Part shown: positions 35,641 to 45,108 of the stretch, piece after piece | Layout of the letters: each line of letters opens with the position of its first letter | How positions within the stretch are numbered: the first letter of the stretch is position 1 | Assembly: GCA_027972325.1 (NCBI GenBank) | Contig: JAPMOS010000026.1 | Coordinates: 20,001-84,000 of the forward strand | Reading direction: 5' to 3' | DNA length: 64,000 bases | From: Paratrimastix pyriformis | Taxonomy: Eukaryota; Preaxostyla; Paratrimastigidae | Notes under the pieces: generated by a model | What the model saw: only the letters and a program-made list of their open reading frames with translations | Told to the model about the DNA's origin: nothing | Databases searched by the model: none | Translations under genes and position numbers: made by a program

Positions 35641-35751
35641 GTTATCCCTCCTCTGGTGGTTATCCCCACTCCCCCCTTTCCCGCACCCTGACCCATCTGT
35701 GCCGCATTCCTCCCTCTCCAGGCACGGAGAGCCCGCTGACGGTGCGGCTCC

Positions 35752-38700
35752 TTTTTTTTTTGACACGGGTGGGACCTCATGTTTGATCAAACGCACTCAG
35801 AAGAAAAGGAGGAAATTGGATGGGGGAAAAAAGAACATGAACGGAATCAGAAAAAACCCATCATACACCCAAAACCCCACACCCACCCCCACCCCCCACA
35901 CAAAGGCCTCACCCGGCGGCCACCCTCACCCGGGACTCGAGGAGAGTGGTGTCTTGCGGGGCCACCTTGGTCACGGCGCGGGTGATCCTCTCGGTGGCCA
36001 TGGACTTGGCGAGCTGTAGATCTCGGGCGGCCACTGCGGCAGAGGCATGCTGGCACCAGTTGCAGCTCATCTCGTAGGCAAAGCGGACGAAGACCATGGA
36101 GAAACGGGCGAGCCACCAGCGGCGAGAGATGCGGTTCCCCTTCCCTCCAGCGGCGATGATGCGGTCGATGGCCTTCTCAGCTCCGGGCCCCAGCTGGCCA
36201 GTGCAGGTGGCTCCGGCAGGCAGGAACTCGGCGTCGGGGTATGCAGTCATGAAGGCCTTGTAGGCAGACACCTTGCCGGCTTCCAGTCTCTGCGGCACGT
36301 TGCCAAGAGTGGCCTCGGCTGCGTAACTGGGAGCAAGCACCTCCCCGACAATGAAATCAAGGAAGACAGTCTTGGTGGAGTGGCGCCCCCCCACCCCAGG
36401 CACTTCGAGCACGAGATCCGGCTGGTGGCGCTCCTCCGCGGTTGCCCCGGGCAGGCGGCGTTCCATTCGAACCCCAATGCGGGCAGTGGTAGCCATGTTG
36501 AAGACCAGCAGCTTCCAGGCGTTGTGACGTTGGATGGCCAACGAGTGGTTGATGGCCAGGCACAGACGGTCATGCCCCTCGACGAGGGGTTCACCGCAAA
36601 GCGGACAGAACAATCCGAAGCCCAGAGTCGTTTTCCATGGCGCGGCAGAGACGCCGAGCCGTAGCAGGATCGCGTATCTCATCTCCTCGTCGTTGAGCTC
36701 GAAGAGGGGGCAGGGGAAGCACTGGAGAAAGGCGGACGCACAGGGCCCCATGGTGGCCTTGCACATTTTGCGGGCATCGGCAGGCAGGGACTCCAGACTA
36801 GCGGCGGCAGTGGCGGTCATGCTCTCCTCCCAGAGGGTGTGCTGAACCTTCTTGGGCCCCAGGCGCGTTCCATGCTGCTCGAATGAGCGGCGATCTGCAC
36901 TGGGCAGTGAGATGCCCAGGCGATGCATGGATTGCGCCGAAAGACCCAGGAAGGTAGAAGCAAGCTCCGGTTGTTGAGTGGTGGCCTCCCAAATCTGCCA
37001 AAGTGTGTGTTGGATACTCCTGGGCACCTCAGGAGCAGTCAAGATCGAGATGGTGGCCCCGGCCAGGGCCGCATCTCTGGCCGGCGCCATCCGCTGGATG
37101 CCCAACCCCCCAAGGCGAATTGGAAGGCTGATGCGCTCGAGGGAAGGCACGGCCTCGCGAGCCAGGGAGAGGCGAGCCAGCAACTTGGTCAGGATCCGGT
37201 CGTCGAAGTCGGCCAGGTCCTTGGTTCCACAACCCGCGGCACGGGTCTGGAATGTAAGGCGGGGAACAACGGACAGCCGGAGGATCAACAGGAAGGCCTG
37301 GAGAGTGAGAGGGCTGGCAAGCTCGGCCACATGCACCGCGGCATCGGCGGCGGCCTTCACAGCACGGGCAGAGGCATTGGGGGACCCAAGGCAAACCCCC
37401 AGAAGGTCAAGGCCGTCCTCGAGGGTGGCCCGGGGGACCAGCTCCTCTCCGACCTGGAGGGCCACGGGCGCTGGCCCTGCTGTCCAATACCAGCACTTGG
37501 ACCCGTTCACCGCGATTCCCAGCTCCTGACAGGAGGACCGGCATGTGTCCAGCAGGCGTTGGGCCTCGGCAGTTGTGGTGATGATGTAGAGATCGTCGAG
37601 ATAGGCAAGCACCGGGGGGATGCGGACCCCACGGATGCTGATGGTTGGCGCCTGCGCTGAAATAGACTTCACCACGTGGTCGTAAGTCAGAGCAAACGCC
37701 AGAGGGGACAGCGGATCCCCTTGTTTGACCCCCGAGAAGGACGCGACCTTCTCCCCGTCAAAGGTGAGGGGGCCCTCAAAGGAAGACTCCAGCAGCTTGG
37801 CCATGTCACATCCCCAGCAGCTTGAGCAGGCCGCAAGGAGCGCTGGCCGCGAAATCACATTGAATGCGTTTTTTGCATCGGTCTTGATGATGGCCACCTC
37901 AGGCCCCGCGCCCGCGACAATGAAGCTCATGAGAGCGTGCAGAACAGCAGGGGCATCAGGGCACCGGACGCCCAGCTGCGCGTCCGAGAGGGTAGCCCGG
38001 GTCGCCTCCACGACCCGCCCCGCCAACGCCCTCGACAAGACCCTGGAGAGGGTCTCACCGACAGCAATTGGCCGCACCCTCCCCCCCGGCTTCGGGAGAG
38101 GGTGCAGCCGAGCCTGGGAGAGGCTCGGGGGGATGTGGCACTCCGCAACACAGAAGTTGAAGAGGGAGACCAGCGATGGCACAATTGATGGCGCCAACCC
38201 TGCAGCCTTCCGTAGCAGGGCGGGCCCCAGGCCAGAGGGCCCCGCGCCACCGTTCGGCAGCCGGCGAACAATCTTGGAAATGGTGGCCTCATCAAACGGG
38301 GCAATCGGCCCCGTCTTGGGTGGACCGAAGGCGGGAACAGGCCCGGGGACGGCCAGGGGCTGGCCGACGTGCGCATCCCGGAGACCCGCCAGGGCCACAT
38401 CACGAGGGAGGGGGGCCGCAGACATAAGAATAGATACCGCCGCATGCACTCGGCCTTCCCCCATTGCCCTCGTGGCACCTCGTTGCGCTTGAGAAAGCTT
38501 CCCCCGTGAGCCTCCCCCGCGGCCGCCGCGGCCTTGGCGCGAAAAGGCCTTTGAAACGTCCATGATGCCGGCCAGGGCCTTGTCGACTCGTGCTCGGGCA
38601 TCGGGCTCAGGAGAGAGGGCGGCGGCTGCCACCCCCTCGAGAGCCAGGGCCAACTGCCCCGCAAAGGCTTGGAGCCTGGCGCCAGAGAGGTACCTGGCCC

Positions 38701-39390
38701 AGAGCCAAGCCCCTCCAGTCGGGCCCGCTGCAACCACATCACCCCCCGGGAGGGTCGCCGCGGGAGCCTCGCCCACGGCGGCAGCGGCAGCAGGACCAAT
38801 GGTGGCACCCAGACGGGCACCAAGAGAGGCAACAGGAGTATCCAGAATCACAGTGGGCAACAACTCAAGAGCCCGGGTGAAAGAGAATTGAGCCAGAAGA
38901 TCACGAAACTTGAGACGCGCCCATGTTCCCAGTTTGTCCACGTTTTTAGCCAAAACGCGGGAGGAGATGACATCGGTAACGGATCCACCCTCAAGAAGCT
39001 TGTTGAGCTTCCCAAGGCCGACAGACGCAAGTTTGCAAATGAGAAAAGAGGGGTTGGCCCCAGCCCTCAATTGGGGATAGCGGTTGTGACAGGTCACCAA
39101 TGCATTGATGATGTCACAACACCGCTCAGTGGAAATCGATGTGGTTGTCCCAGACGGATGATCAGAATGATTGATAGATGCAACGGATTCAGTTTGCGAC
39201 GGATCAGATGAATCGGACGAATTGCCAGATGTGACCTCGGGAATGAGATGTTCAAGAGTCTCCATTCAAAGTCACCAAGAAGCAGAAAAGTGATTGCTGA
39301 TGTTGTGGAAATCGAAAAAGACCACCGAAAACACCAGCAGAAGACACGTAGAGGAGCTCGCTGAAAGAGCTTCCTCACGGTCTCAATCAC
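35752..39390 (-). mobile_element. Whole-looking RLE-type LINE with poly(A)
   Basis: A minus-strand element: a short 5' UTR (39390-39266), one long ORF (39265-35909), and a 3' UTR ending 'ATGAGGTCCCACCCGTGTC' plus poly(A) (the T run at 35752-35761). The ORF is open throughout, so the copy is probably young. Its 5' end starts exactly at the poly(A) of the preceding short element (39391-39681), giving a head-to-tail stack. Confidence 0.85.
35909..39265 (-). CDS. LINE reverse transcriptase with restriction-like endonuclease
   Basis: The ORF has 1118 residues starting at a true ATG. The N-terminal third is Ser/Thr- and then Ala/Gly-rich, with a basic 'SRQGRGGRGGGSRGK' stretch. RT motifs are 'IIKTDAKNAFNVISR' (A), 'VKQGDPLSPLAFALTYD' (B) and 'AYLDDLYI' (C). 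A 'CPLCGEPLVEGHDRLC' zinc motif is followed by a restriction-like endonuclease with 'HQPDLVLEVP' and 'KTVFLDFIV' and a later Lys ('AGKVSAYKAF'). No APE or RNase H is seen. This is the layout of single-ORF RLE LINEs (R2/NeSL/HERO-like); the precise clade needs a tree. Confidence 0.85.
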   Translation of the reverse strand: METLEHLIPEVTSGNSSDSSDPSQTESVASINHSDHPSGTTTSISTERCCDIINALVTCHNRYPQLRAGANPSFLICKLASVGLGKLNKLLEGGSVTDVISSRVLAKNVDKLGTWARLKFRDLLAQFSFTRALELLPTVILDTPVASLGARLGATIGPAAAAAVGEAPAATLPGGDVVAAGPTGGAWLWARYLSGARLQAFAGQLALALEGVAAAALSPEPDARARVDKALAGIMDVSKAFSRQGRGGRGGGSRGKLSQAQRGATRAMGEGRVHAAVSILMSAAPLPRDVALAGLRDAHVGQPLAVPGPVPAFGPPKTGPIAPFDEATISKIVRRLPNGGAGPSGLGPALLRKAAGLAPSIVPSLVSLFNFCVAECHIPPSLSQARLHPLPKPGGRVRPIAVGETLSRVLSRALAGRVVEATRATLSDAQLGVRCPDAPAVLHALMSFIVAGAGPEVAIIKTDAKNAFNVISRPALLAACSSCWGCDMAKLLESSFEGPLTFDGEKVASFSGVKQGDPLSPLAFALTYDHVVKSISAQAPTISIRGVRIPPVLAYLDDLYIITTTAEAQRLLDTCRSSCQELGIAVNGSKCWYWTAGPAPVALQVGEELVPRATLEDGLDLLGVCLGSPNASARAVKAAADAAVHVAELASPLTLQAFLLILRLSVVPRLTFQTRAAGCGTKDLADFDDRILTKLLARLSLAREAVPSLERISLPIRLGGLGIQRMAPARDAALAGATISILTAPEVPRSIQHTLWQIWEATTQQPELASTFLGLSAQSMHRLGISLPSADRRSFEQHGTRLGPKKVQHTLWEESMTATAAASLESLPADARKMCKATMGPCASAFLQCFPCPLFELNDEEMRYAILLRLGVSAAPWKTTLGFGLFCPLCGEPLVEGHDRLCLAINHSLAIQRHNAWKLLVFNMATTARIGVRMERRLPGATAEERHQPDLVLEVPGVGGRHSTKTVFLDFIVGEVLAPSYAAEATLGNVPQRLEAGKVSAYKAFMTAYPDAEFLPAGATCTGQLGPGAEKAIDRIIAAGGKGNRISRRWWLARFSMVFVRFAYEMSCNWCQHASAAVAARDLQLAKSMATERITRAVTKVAPQDTTLLESRVRVAAG

Positions 39391-39681
39391 TTTTTTTTTT
39401 GACACGGGTGGGACCTCATGTTATAATCAAGCGCAATTACAATTTAGGGGAAAAAAGATTGGAAATTGGAAACGAGAAAAAACCCCAAACCCACACAACC
39501 CACACATACCCACACAGACCCCATCCCACCCCCTCAACCCACATCCCCAGCACCCGGGTCGGCAGGGCCCGGCTTCTCTCTGGCCACGGCAGCGGGCACC
39601 TCGGGCTTTGAACTGGCACGGGCGCGGGGCTTGGGAGGAGACATGAGGGCAAGAGTTGACATCGGCATGGCGTCCACACGG
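39391..39681 (-). mobile_element. Short element sharing the 3' end of the 35752 LINE
   Basis: On the minus strand this is 290 bp ending in the same 'ATGAGGTCCCACCCGTGTC' plus poly(A) (T run 39391-39400), with a similar G/T-rich 3' UTR. Its 5' part holds a 44-codon frame ('MPMSTLALMSPPKPRARAS') unlike the LINE C-terminus. It is either a severely truncated relative or a small non-autonomous element using the LINE tail. Confidence 0.65.
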
Positions 39682-39816
39682 TTTTTTTTTTTTTTTTTTT
39701 CAAACCCAACCCAGAAACCGAGATTACTGGGCAGGTGCAGGCTCCCATTGGCGGCCCAGGGCTTAGGGCCCTGACCACCCGACGCTGGCCCGCCCTTTGG
39801 CGGGCGCAGCGCCCTC

Positions 39817-41688
39817 TCAGCCCACACCCTCCCTCCCCTTTTCGGGGATGGTGGGCTCTGTCCCCCCCTCAGGGGAGATTGGTCTCAGCTCACGGGCAAT
39901 CTGGAAAGTTTCCCCCCACTTTTTCGTGCATATTTTTGCCTTCTTCCATTCTCTCTCTGTCCAAACGTCCAAAATTCCCATTTCCGCCGCAAGTTCACAC
40001 TCTCCTTTGTAATAGGCTTTCGGATTACAAAGACACTCGAGTCTCCTCGCCACTTTCTTCCGAACTTCCCTTGCCATAATAGTACAGTTCTTTCCCCGTC
40101 TACCCACTTCTCCAAATTGAACCCCACGCAATCCTGCCTGACTTGTCATCATTTCTTTCATTTTCACAAAGGCTTCTCCATCCACCGGGTATTTCTCCTC
40201 GCATGCAGCATTCTCCACCATAACCACTCCCACCGCCCATGGGGCATTCCCCGTCCCTCTGACTCCGTCTTTCCAGAAATTCGCTCGCCAGAACTTGAAT
40301 GTCCCTGCTTCAAACACCGCAATCTCCCGAACTACCGCGTCGACCTTTTCCTTTACGATCGCTCTACGGATAATATCCACTCCAGTCTCCACCCCGTCTT
40401 TATTTGGCATTCCAGATTCATATGGGATCACCATCACGCACCTCATGGCTCTCGGGTTCTTCAGCCTTTCGGCGATCCTCCTAAAGAGCTGATCCATTGC
40501 CGCCTGTTCATATTCAGGGTTCGCAAAAGCCAAGAGCTCGCTATCCTCAACTACTCTTTCAAGTCCGTCAAACATTGCTCCAAACACTTCATCCTCCTTC
40601 GCTGGAGTACAGTACTCCTCGTACGTCGGATCCATATTTCCCGGATGACAGAAGAGCATTGTATTTAATCCAAATGCATCAGCCATTACAGTGCTCCATT
40701 GATGCGGCGTGGCCCACGCATTCTCATCCTTTACGACTCTCTGCCCATCTAACACCGTTCCATGTGTATACCGCTCATGAAGCCTCACGACCTCTTCCAT
40801 GAAACCCGTGGTCATCTCCTCCCAGCTCTTCCCTTTCTTCAGAGCCCCCTGCCGATACCTCCGAAACAGCTTCCAGAACACCCCCTTTTCCATTGTCTTT
40901 CCTTGGAATGCTATCAGTCCATCGTCTTGCTGTACTGCCTCCACAGTCCGCAGTACCTGCACCTCTTCCGCCTCGACCCGGACTTTCTGCGCCTCCTCCA
41001 TCCCGGATATATCATCCTCCTCTTTCAACCACTTATCAAGTGCTTCTCTCTCTGAAGCCTGCTGTTCCCTGAATCTCTTCTCCCGGGCAGCCCTCATCCC
41101 TGGGCACACAAGGATCATGTGCCTAAATGAATCCCTCATTCCACACATCGGACATTTCTTTGCTTTCCTTTTTTCCTCTTCACTCTTGAACTCGCCCTTG
41201 TGCGCCCGTATTTCCGCCCTCACATTCTCTGTCATATATCTCTGTGTCATTGCCGAATAATACCCCCTCAAGTTGGTCAGCTTTACCAGCCTCTCACGGT
41301 TTTTATCTACATTCTTGGAGCTTCTCTGTATCAGCAGCATGGCGTTCTTTGGCTTTCTTTCAGCCCCGCTCACTCTGAGCTCCATCTGCCTCTCCTTTAT
41401 CAGTTGTTTATAGTTGGATTCAACCCTTTCTTCCCCCACTTCTAGCCATATTCCAGCTTTTACCTCCGTTACTGCTACCATCGGTTTATCTGCCCCTCTC
41501 TTCGCCTCCGTATCCGCCATTCCATTCCCGATTGCATCCTGATTTCCTGGGTCCATCTTCTGATGTCCCTTCACCCATATGACTGATATTGCCCCTGGAT
41601 ATCTCTGCACCTCCTCCTGCACCATTTCAAGCATTGACCACGTGTTCTTCCCAATCAAGTCTCCTCTCGGTATCACTGTTCTCGCCAT
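39817..41688 (-). CDS. LINE C-terminal region: RNase H end, zinc motif, adenine-methyltransferase-like domain
   Basis: The open frame starts inside RNase H ('VIWVKGHQ', then 'GNGMADTEAKRGA'; earlier catalytic acids are lost). 'CPMCGMRDSFRHMILVCPG' is a CCHC-type LINE zinc motif. About 450 residues follow, which is very long for a LINE C-terminus. They include 'FGLNTMLFCHPGN', 'EDEVFGAMFDG', 'FANPEYEQAAMDQLFRRI' and 'CVMVIPYESG'. The order F..P.N, FG, NP(P/E)(Y/F), then V..VP resembles PCIF1-like N6-adenine methyltransferases, with NPEY where NPPF is expected. The Glu may mean loss of activity. The fold assignment is an inference. Confidence 0.6.
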   Translation of the reverse strand: MARTVIPRGDLIGKNTWSMLEMVQEEVQRYPGAISVIWVKGHQKMDPGNQDAIGNGMADTEAKRGADKPMVAVTEVKAGIWLEVGEERVESNYKQLIKERQMELRVSGAERKPKNAMLLIQRSSKNVDKNRERLVKLTNLRGYYSAMTQRYMTENVRAEIRAHKGEFKSEEEKRKAKKCPMCGMRDSFRHMILVCPGMRAAREKRFREQQASEREALDKWLKEEDDISGMEEAQKVRVEAEEVQVLRTVEAVQQDDGLIAFQGKTMEKGVFWKLFRRYRQGALKKGKSWEEMTTGFMEEVVRLHERYTHGTVLDGQRVVKDENAWATPHQWSTVMADAFGLNTMLFCHPGNMDPTYEEYCTPAKEDEVFGAMFDGLERVVEDSELLAFANPEYEQAAMDQLFRRIAERLKNPRAMRCVMVIPYESGMPNKDGVETGVDIIRRAIVKEKVDAVVREIAVFEAGTFKFWRANFWKDGVRGTGNAPWAVGVVMVENAACEEKYPVDGEAFVKMKEMMTSQAGLRGVQFGEVGRRGKNCTIMAREVRKKVARRLECLCNPKAYYKGECELAAEMGILDVWTEREWKKAKICTKKWGETFQIARELRPISPEGGTEPTIPEKGREGVG

Positions 41689-41689
41689 T

Positions 41690-42493
41690 CCCGTCCGTCA
41701 ACAAAACAACCATTTCGCCACCTCCTCGCGCCTCCCTCAGGGTCTCTTCCAGAGCGTTCTCCACCGAATTCATCAGCGCCCCTCTCCCCTTGGTCCCGTC
41801 GGGTTCATATGCCGGATAATACATATTTATTACTGCAAGCTTCCTTTTTCCTTCCTCCATATGCACCACCATAAGATACCCCGGGATCCTTTCTTCAACC
41901 TTTCTTATCCAGCTCGCCATTTCCTTCGCTACCGCCATCAGGATGCCGCCCCTATGGACCACTTTCCCACGAGCTTCCGCCTTCACCCATGATTCGTGAA
42001 CCACGAACCTTCTCTTGAGGAAATCTCGAACTTCGTCACCTCCTTCCGTAGCAAGCTTCGTTTCCTGAAGTGCCACAATTTGTGCATCAGTCCCTTCCAA
42101 CATTTCCTGTATTTGCGCCTGCTTCAATAGTCCACCGAGCCCCCGGACATTCCACGATATAAACCTTGTTTCTTTCTCACTCTTCGCCTGCATCCCGCTT
42201 ACCATCGCCCCTCCGTTTGCCTTCTTCCGGACAGGCTCTTCCCTTCTCTCCCATGGCCTTCTGACCCTCCGCAGATCATACCTGTCTGTTACCCCTTCCA
42301 GCATCGTACCCCCATGTTCCTCCCAAGGGATTTTCACTTGAGGGACCATCTCTTGCTTCTGTCCCACCCCATTTAACCCTTCGGGTGGCTTTGGCGGAAG
42401 AAATCTCACCCTTCGACGCTCGCTATTCCCTCCTTCATCTTGCCTCCACCTCCAGGGGGTTTCATCGGCGGCTTGATCGTTACCCTGCGACAC
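41690..42493 (-). CDS. LINE APE-type endonuclease domain
   Basis: After a linker rich in charged residues ('RVRFLPPKPPEG'), the frame has APE motifs 'RFISWNVRGLGG' (Asn), 'IVALQETKL' (catalytic Glu), 'GGILMAVAKEM' and 'AVINMYYPA'. It then ends early near 'VLLTDGNGEN'; the SDH-type C-terminal motif and all RT motifs are absent. The frame overlaps the USP-containing frame upstream. This nuclease would nick target DNA in a complete element. Confidence 0.75.
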
Positions 42494-43300
42494 TTCATCC
42501 CACTGAATCCTTGCTCACAATCCGCATACAGAATGGCATTTGCCCCTTCCAATTGCTCCTCGACCCACGCCGCATCCCTATACTCACTCGTCCTCTCGTC
42601 ATCGAAGCCAAACCACCGACTCCCCACCTTCTTCATGCAAGTCCAGTGCCCTCCCCCTACGCTCCCCCGATGCATTAACGCCGCAGTCGGATACCAGACC
42701 CCGCCCCCCCATTCAAACGGGGCCGTGCCACATCTCGTATGATCATAAATTCCCCCCACATTTCTGTCGCGGATAATTGTCACACACCTCCCCCACTCAA
42801 TGGCGCCTTCGTTCACCTGTTCCTCCTCCCTCCCGCAGAATGGGCAGCCTGCAACCCTCGCCTTCCACCTCTTCCACCAGTTGGGCTTCATCCCCTCCCG
42901 CGTTCACCGAGAGAATTAGACTGCTGCGTTCTTCTACAGTTTCTGATATTAGCTCACCGCAGCTCCGACATCTCCATCTTTCCGTGACTTTAACCTTTTC
43001 CGGACACCCGTACGCAAGCAGACGATCTATCACCTCCGTGGCGTCTTCCTGTCGCCCCGGGCACCAATCGATCCCAATCTGCCTCAAGAGTCTCGTCCTT
43101 TTCCCTTGGCTCAAACGCTTCAATTTCCCTTTTCTTAATCCGTCTATCATTCCTTCCCACACCCCGACCACAACCAACTCCATCGCTTCCGCATACTGTA
43201 TCGATGCTGTCAGGAAGCACAGGTTGTCCCCAGCCCTCCTCTTGATCCCCACGATTCCGGTCAAGCGAACCATTTCCCTTCCCAGTTCGGCGCCATCCTC
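42406..43300 (-). CDS. Ubiquitin-specific protease (USP) domain inside a LINE
   Basis: The Cys box is 'GDNLCFLTASIQ' (about 43195-43233). A 'RQEDATEVIDRLL' block matches the USP QQDA-EF motif. Zinc-ribbon pairs 'RCRSCGE' and 'CPFCGRE' follow, and the His box reads 'ALMHRGSVGGGHWTCM' plus 'WFGFDDERTSEY' and 'ANAILYAD'. Spacing and order are those of a compact USP of about 260 residues. The domain runs across two overlapping frames, with the switch between 42797 and 42891. It lies between the N-terminal ORF and the APE domain on the same strand. Cysteine proteases (OTU, Ulp1) are known in some LINEs; a USP is not one I know of. Confidence 0.75.
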
Positions 43301-43509
43301 TTCCCCACCCCCCCTTATCCGCCCCCGCGACTGCACTTCAGGAGAACCCCCCCTCCTCCAATCGTGTCCGCATGCGTGATCTCTCTCTTTCTCGTCTCCC
43401 GTGCGCCCTGCTTGGTCTTTTGCCCGAATCCCTACGTGTATGTCAAACAAGACAGGGGCGGGCCAAATCTCTTCGTCAAAAACCCCGAAAAAGACGAGAG
43501 AATGTGCAT

Positions 43510-44500
43510 TTAGAAGGCATGGGAGCTGTCGCCAGGCTGGGTCTCGGGGGCCTGTGATTGCGGGACCTCTTCGGATGGTTGAGCCTGGCCTGCATCGACC
43601 GGCGGGGGGGTAGCTACCGGCATCGCTCCGGCAGCTGAGGCCCCGGCTGTTGTTGTCTCTTGCTTCCCGGAGTCTGCAGGGGGGCTCGGTGCCGGTGCCG
43701 CGGCCTGAATAACAGGGACAGTTGCCGGCTGCCCAGCTTCCATTTGCCGCAGAAGGGTGTCCACATCCGCCTTCCCTGAGGTGCGGTTCGGCGTTGCCTT
43801 GCTTGGCCTTCGTGGGCTTGCAGGCAGCCTCTGTGTTTCGCCCGCCTCTCGTCGCGGAGTCACCAGATCGACGCGCGGTACCATAGTGAGTTCCCTCCCC
43901 AGCGCAGTGGTTGGGCCAGCTGGCCTCTTCTTGGGGGAGGGGGCGGGACGCGCAACACCAAATTGGGGAGCAGCCCCCGTCATGAACGCCTGTGGTCCGG
44001 TGCCTTTGAATGGGTTCACATGCGAGGTCATTGTCTTTTGGACAGTACCAATGCCGATATACCTGGCTCCGCCGGTCCGGCCTTGACGTTCGAGGCGCAT
44101 CAGGGTCGCTGTAAGGGGTGAGAAAAGAAACCAAAAGCATCGGACCCAGACCTTGAAGCACAGCACGGTCCTTGGAATCTCCGTACACATAGCCCCCCTC
44201 GATGTACACTGCGTCCGCATCCATTTCCCCTCGCCCGCTTGCCTCGTTAAGGGCGATACGAAGAGCATCATCGGAACGACCGGAGCGCCAGCCCGGGTTC
44301 CTCAGCTCTTCCCTCTGTAGCGGTTCCCACATAAGCACTTGCACACCACCCTTGTTCGTAGCAACAGTGATGGGGTCCAACATCCCCGGTGGTGGGTCGG
44401 CAATCGTGAGCATAACTCGATTCAGCACGTGGTCCAACTGTCCTTTCGTTGAATCAATACCCTTGTCCCGCCAGGCAGCGCGGATCGCCGATGTGCTCGC
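43510..44500 (-). CDS. LINE N-terminal ORF
   Basis: The frame opens before 44437 and reads 'DHVLNRVMLTIADPPPGM', 'VATNKGGVQVLMWEPLQRE' and 'DDALRIALNEASGRGEMD', a compact region that looks like a small ORF1 or gag-like domain. It then switches frame near 44080 into a Pro/Ala/Thr-rich stretch ('MTSHVNPFKGTGPQAFM') up to 43510. No known fold is recognised. It probably forms the N-terminus of the USP-bearing LINE protein. Confidence 0.5.
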
Positions 44501-45108
44501 GTTACAGCTCGAAGAGTACTTTTTCCTCTCACCAGAAGAGGTGTGTGTGTGTGTGTCATACTATTCGACTGCCAGTAACTGCGCGCAAAACACAGAAAAC
44601 TGAAACAGAGGAAAATCCGTTCTCCGGTCGAAACCGGCGGGTGGCATGCCGACCTACACCCCTTCAGGGGTAGGCGCACAGACGGCATGGGGGGAAAGAG
44701 AGAGACTGGAATATCGTCAGGAAACAGAATCGTTCAAACACCTGAAATCAAACGGAACATCAAAAGAAAGAACGGGGCAAGTAAGGGGACAACACTGAGA
44801 CACGGGACAAGAAGGACAATGAAAGGGGGCGAAGGAAACAAAAGACGATGACAGTTAGAACGAAAAATATTCCCGAACCCAGCCTGAGGGGGGGGCGGAA
44901 CCCATCCACCATGACCTACCACCTCGGTAGGACAGGCGGACAGGCCCCTGAATCCACCACCCCCACGCGCGTTGCTCCCTTCCCAAAGGCCCACGGTTGG
45001 CAACAGGCGAGAGGTCCCCGGCTGGGGACCAGGTCGGCGGCACCAATCTTGCGAACAGCAATGGAAGCAGGGTCCGGCGCCACGGCAGCGGGAGCAGGCG
45101 CCTTGGTG

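Larger units (their letters stand above)
39682..44500 (-). mobile_element. Multi-domain LINE lacking RT (USP, APE, RNase H part, Zn, methyltransferase-like)
   Basis: The 3' end has poly(A) (T run 39682-39700). Reading 5' to 3' on the minus strand: an N-terminal ORF (from about 44500), a ubiquitin-specific-protease domain (43250-42560), an APE endonuclease (42160-41700), the end of an RNase H (41690-41490), a zinc motif (about 41160-41100) and a methyltransferase-like domain (about 40700-40200). The RT core is missing between APE and RNase H, so the copy cannot reverse-transcribe itself. Several frame switches join the parts, so it is a decayed or deleted copy. The 5' limit is uncertain and may extend to about 46434. 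Confidence 0.7.
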
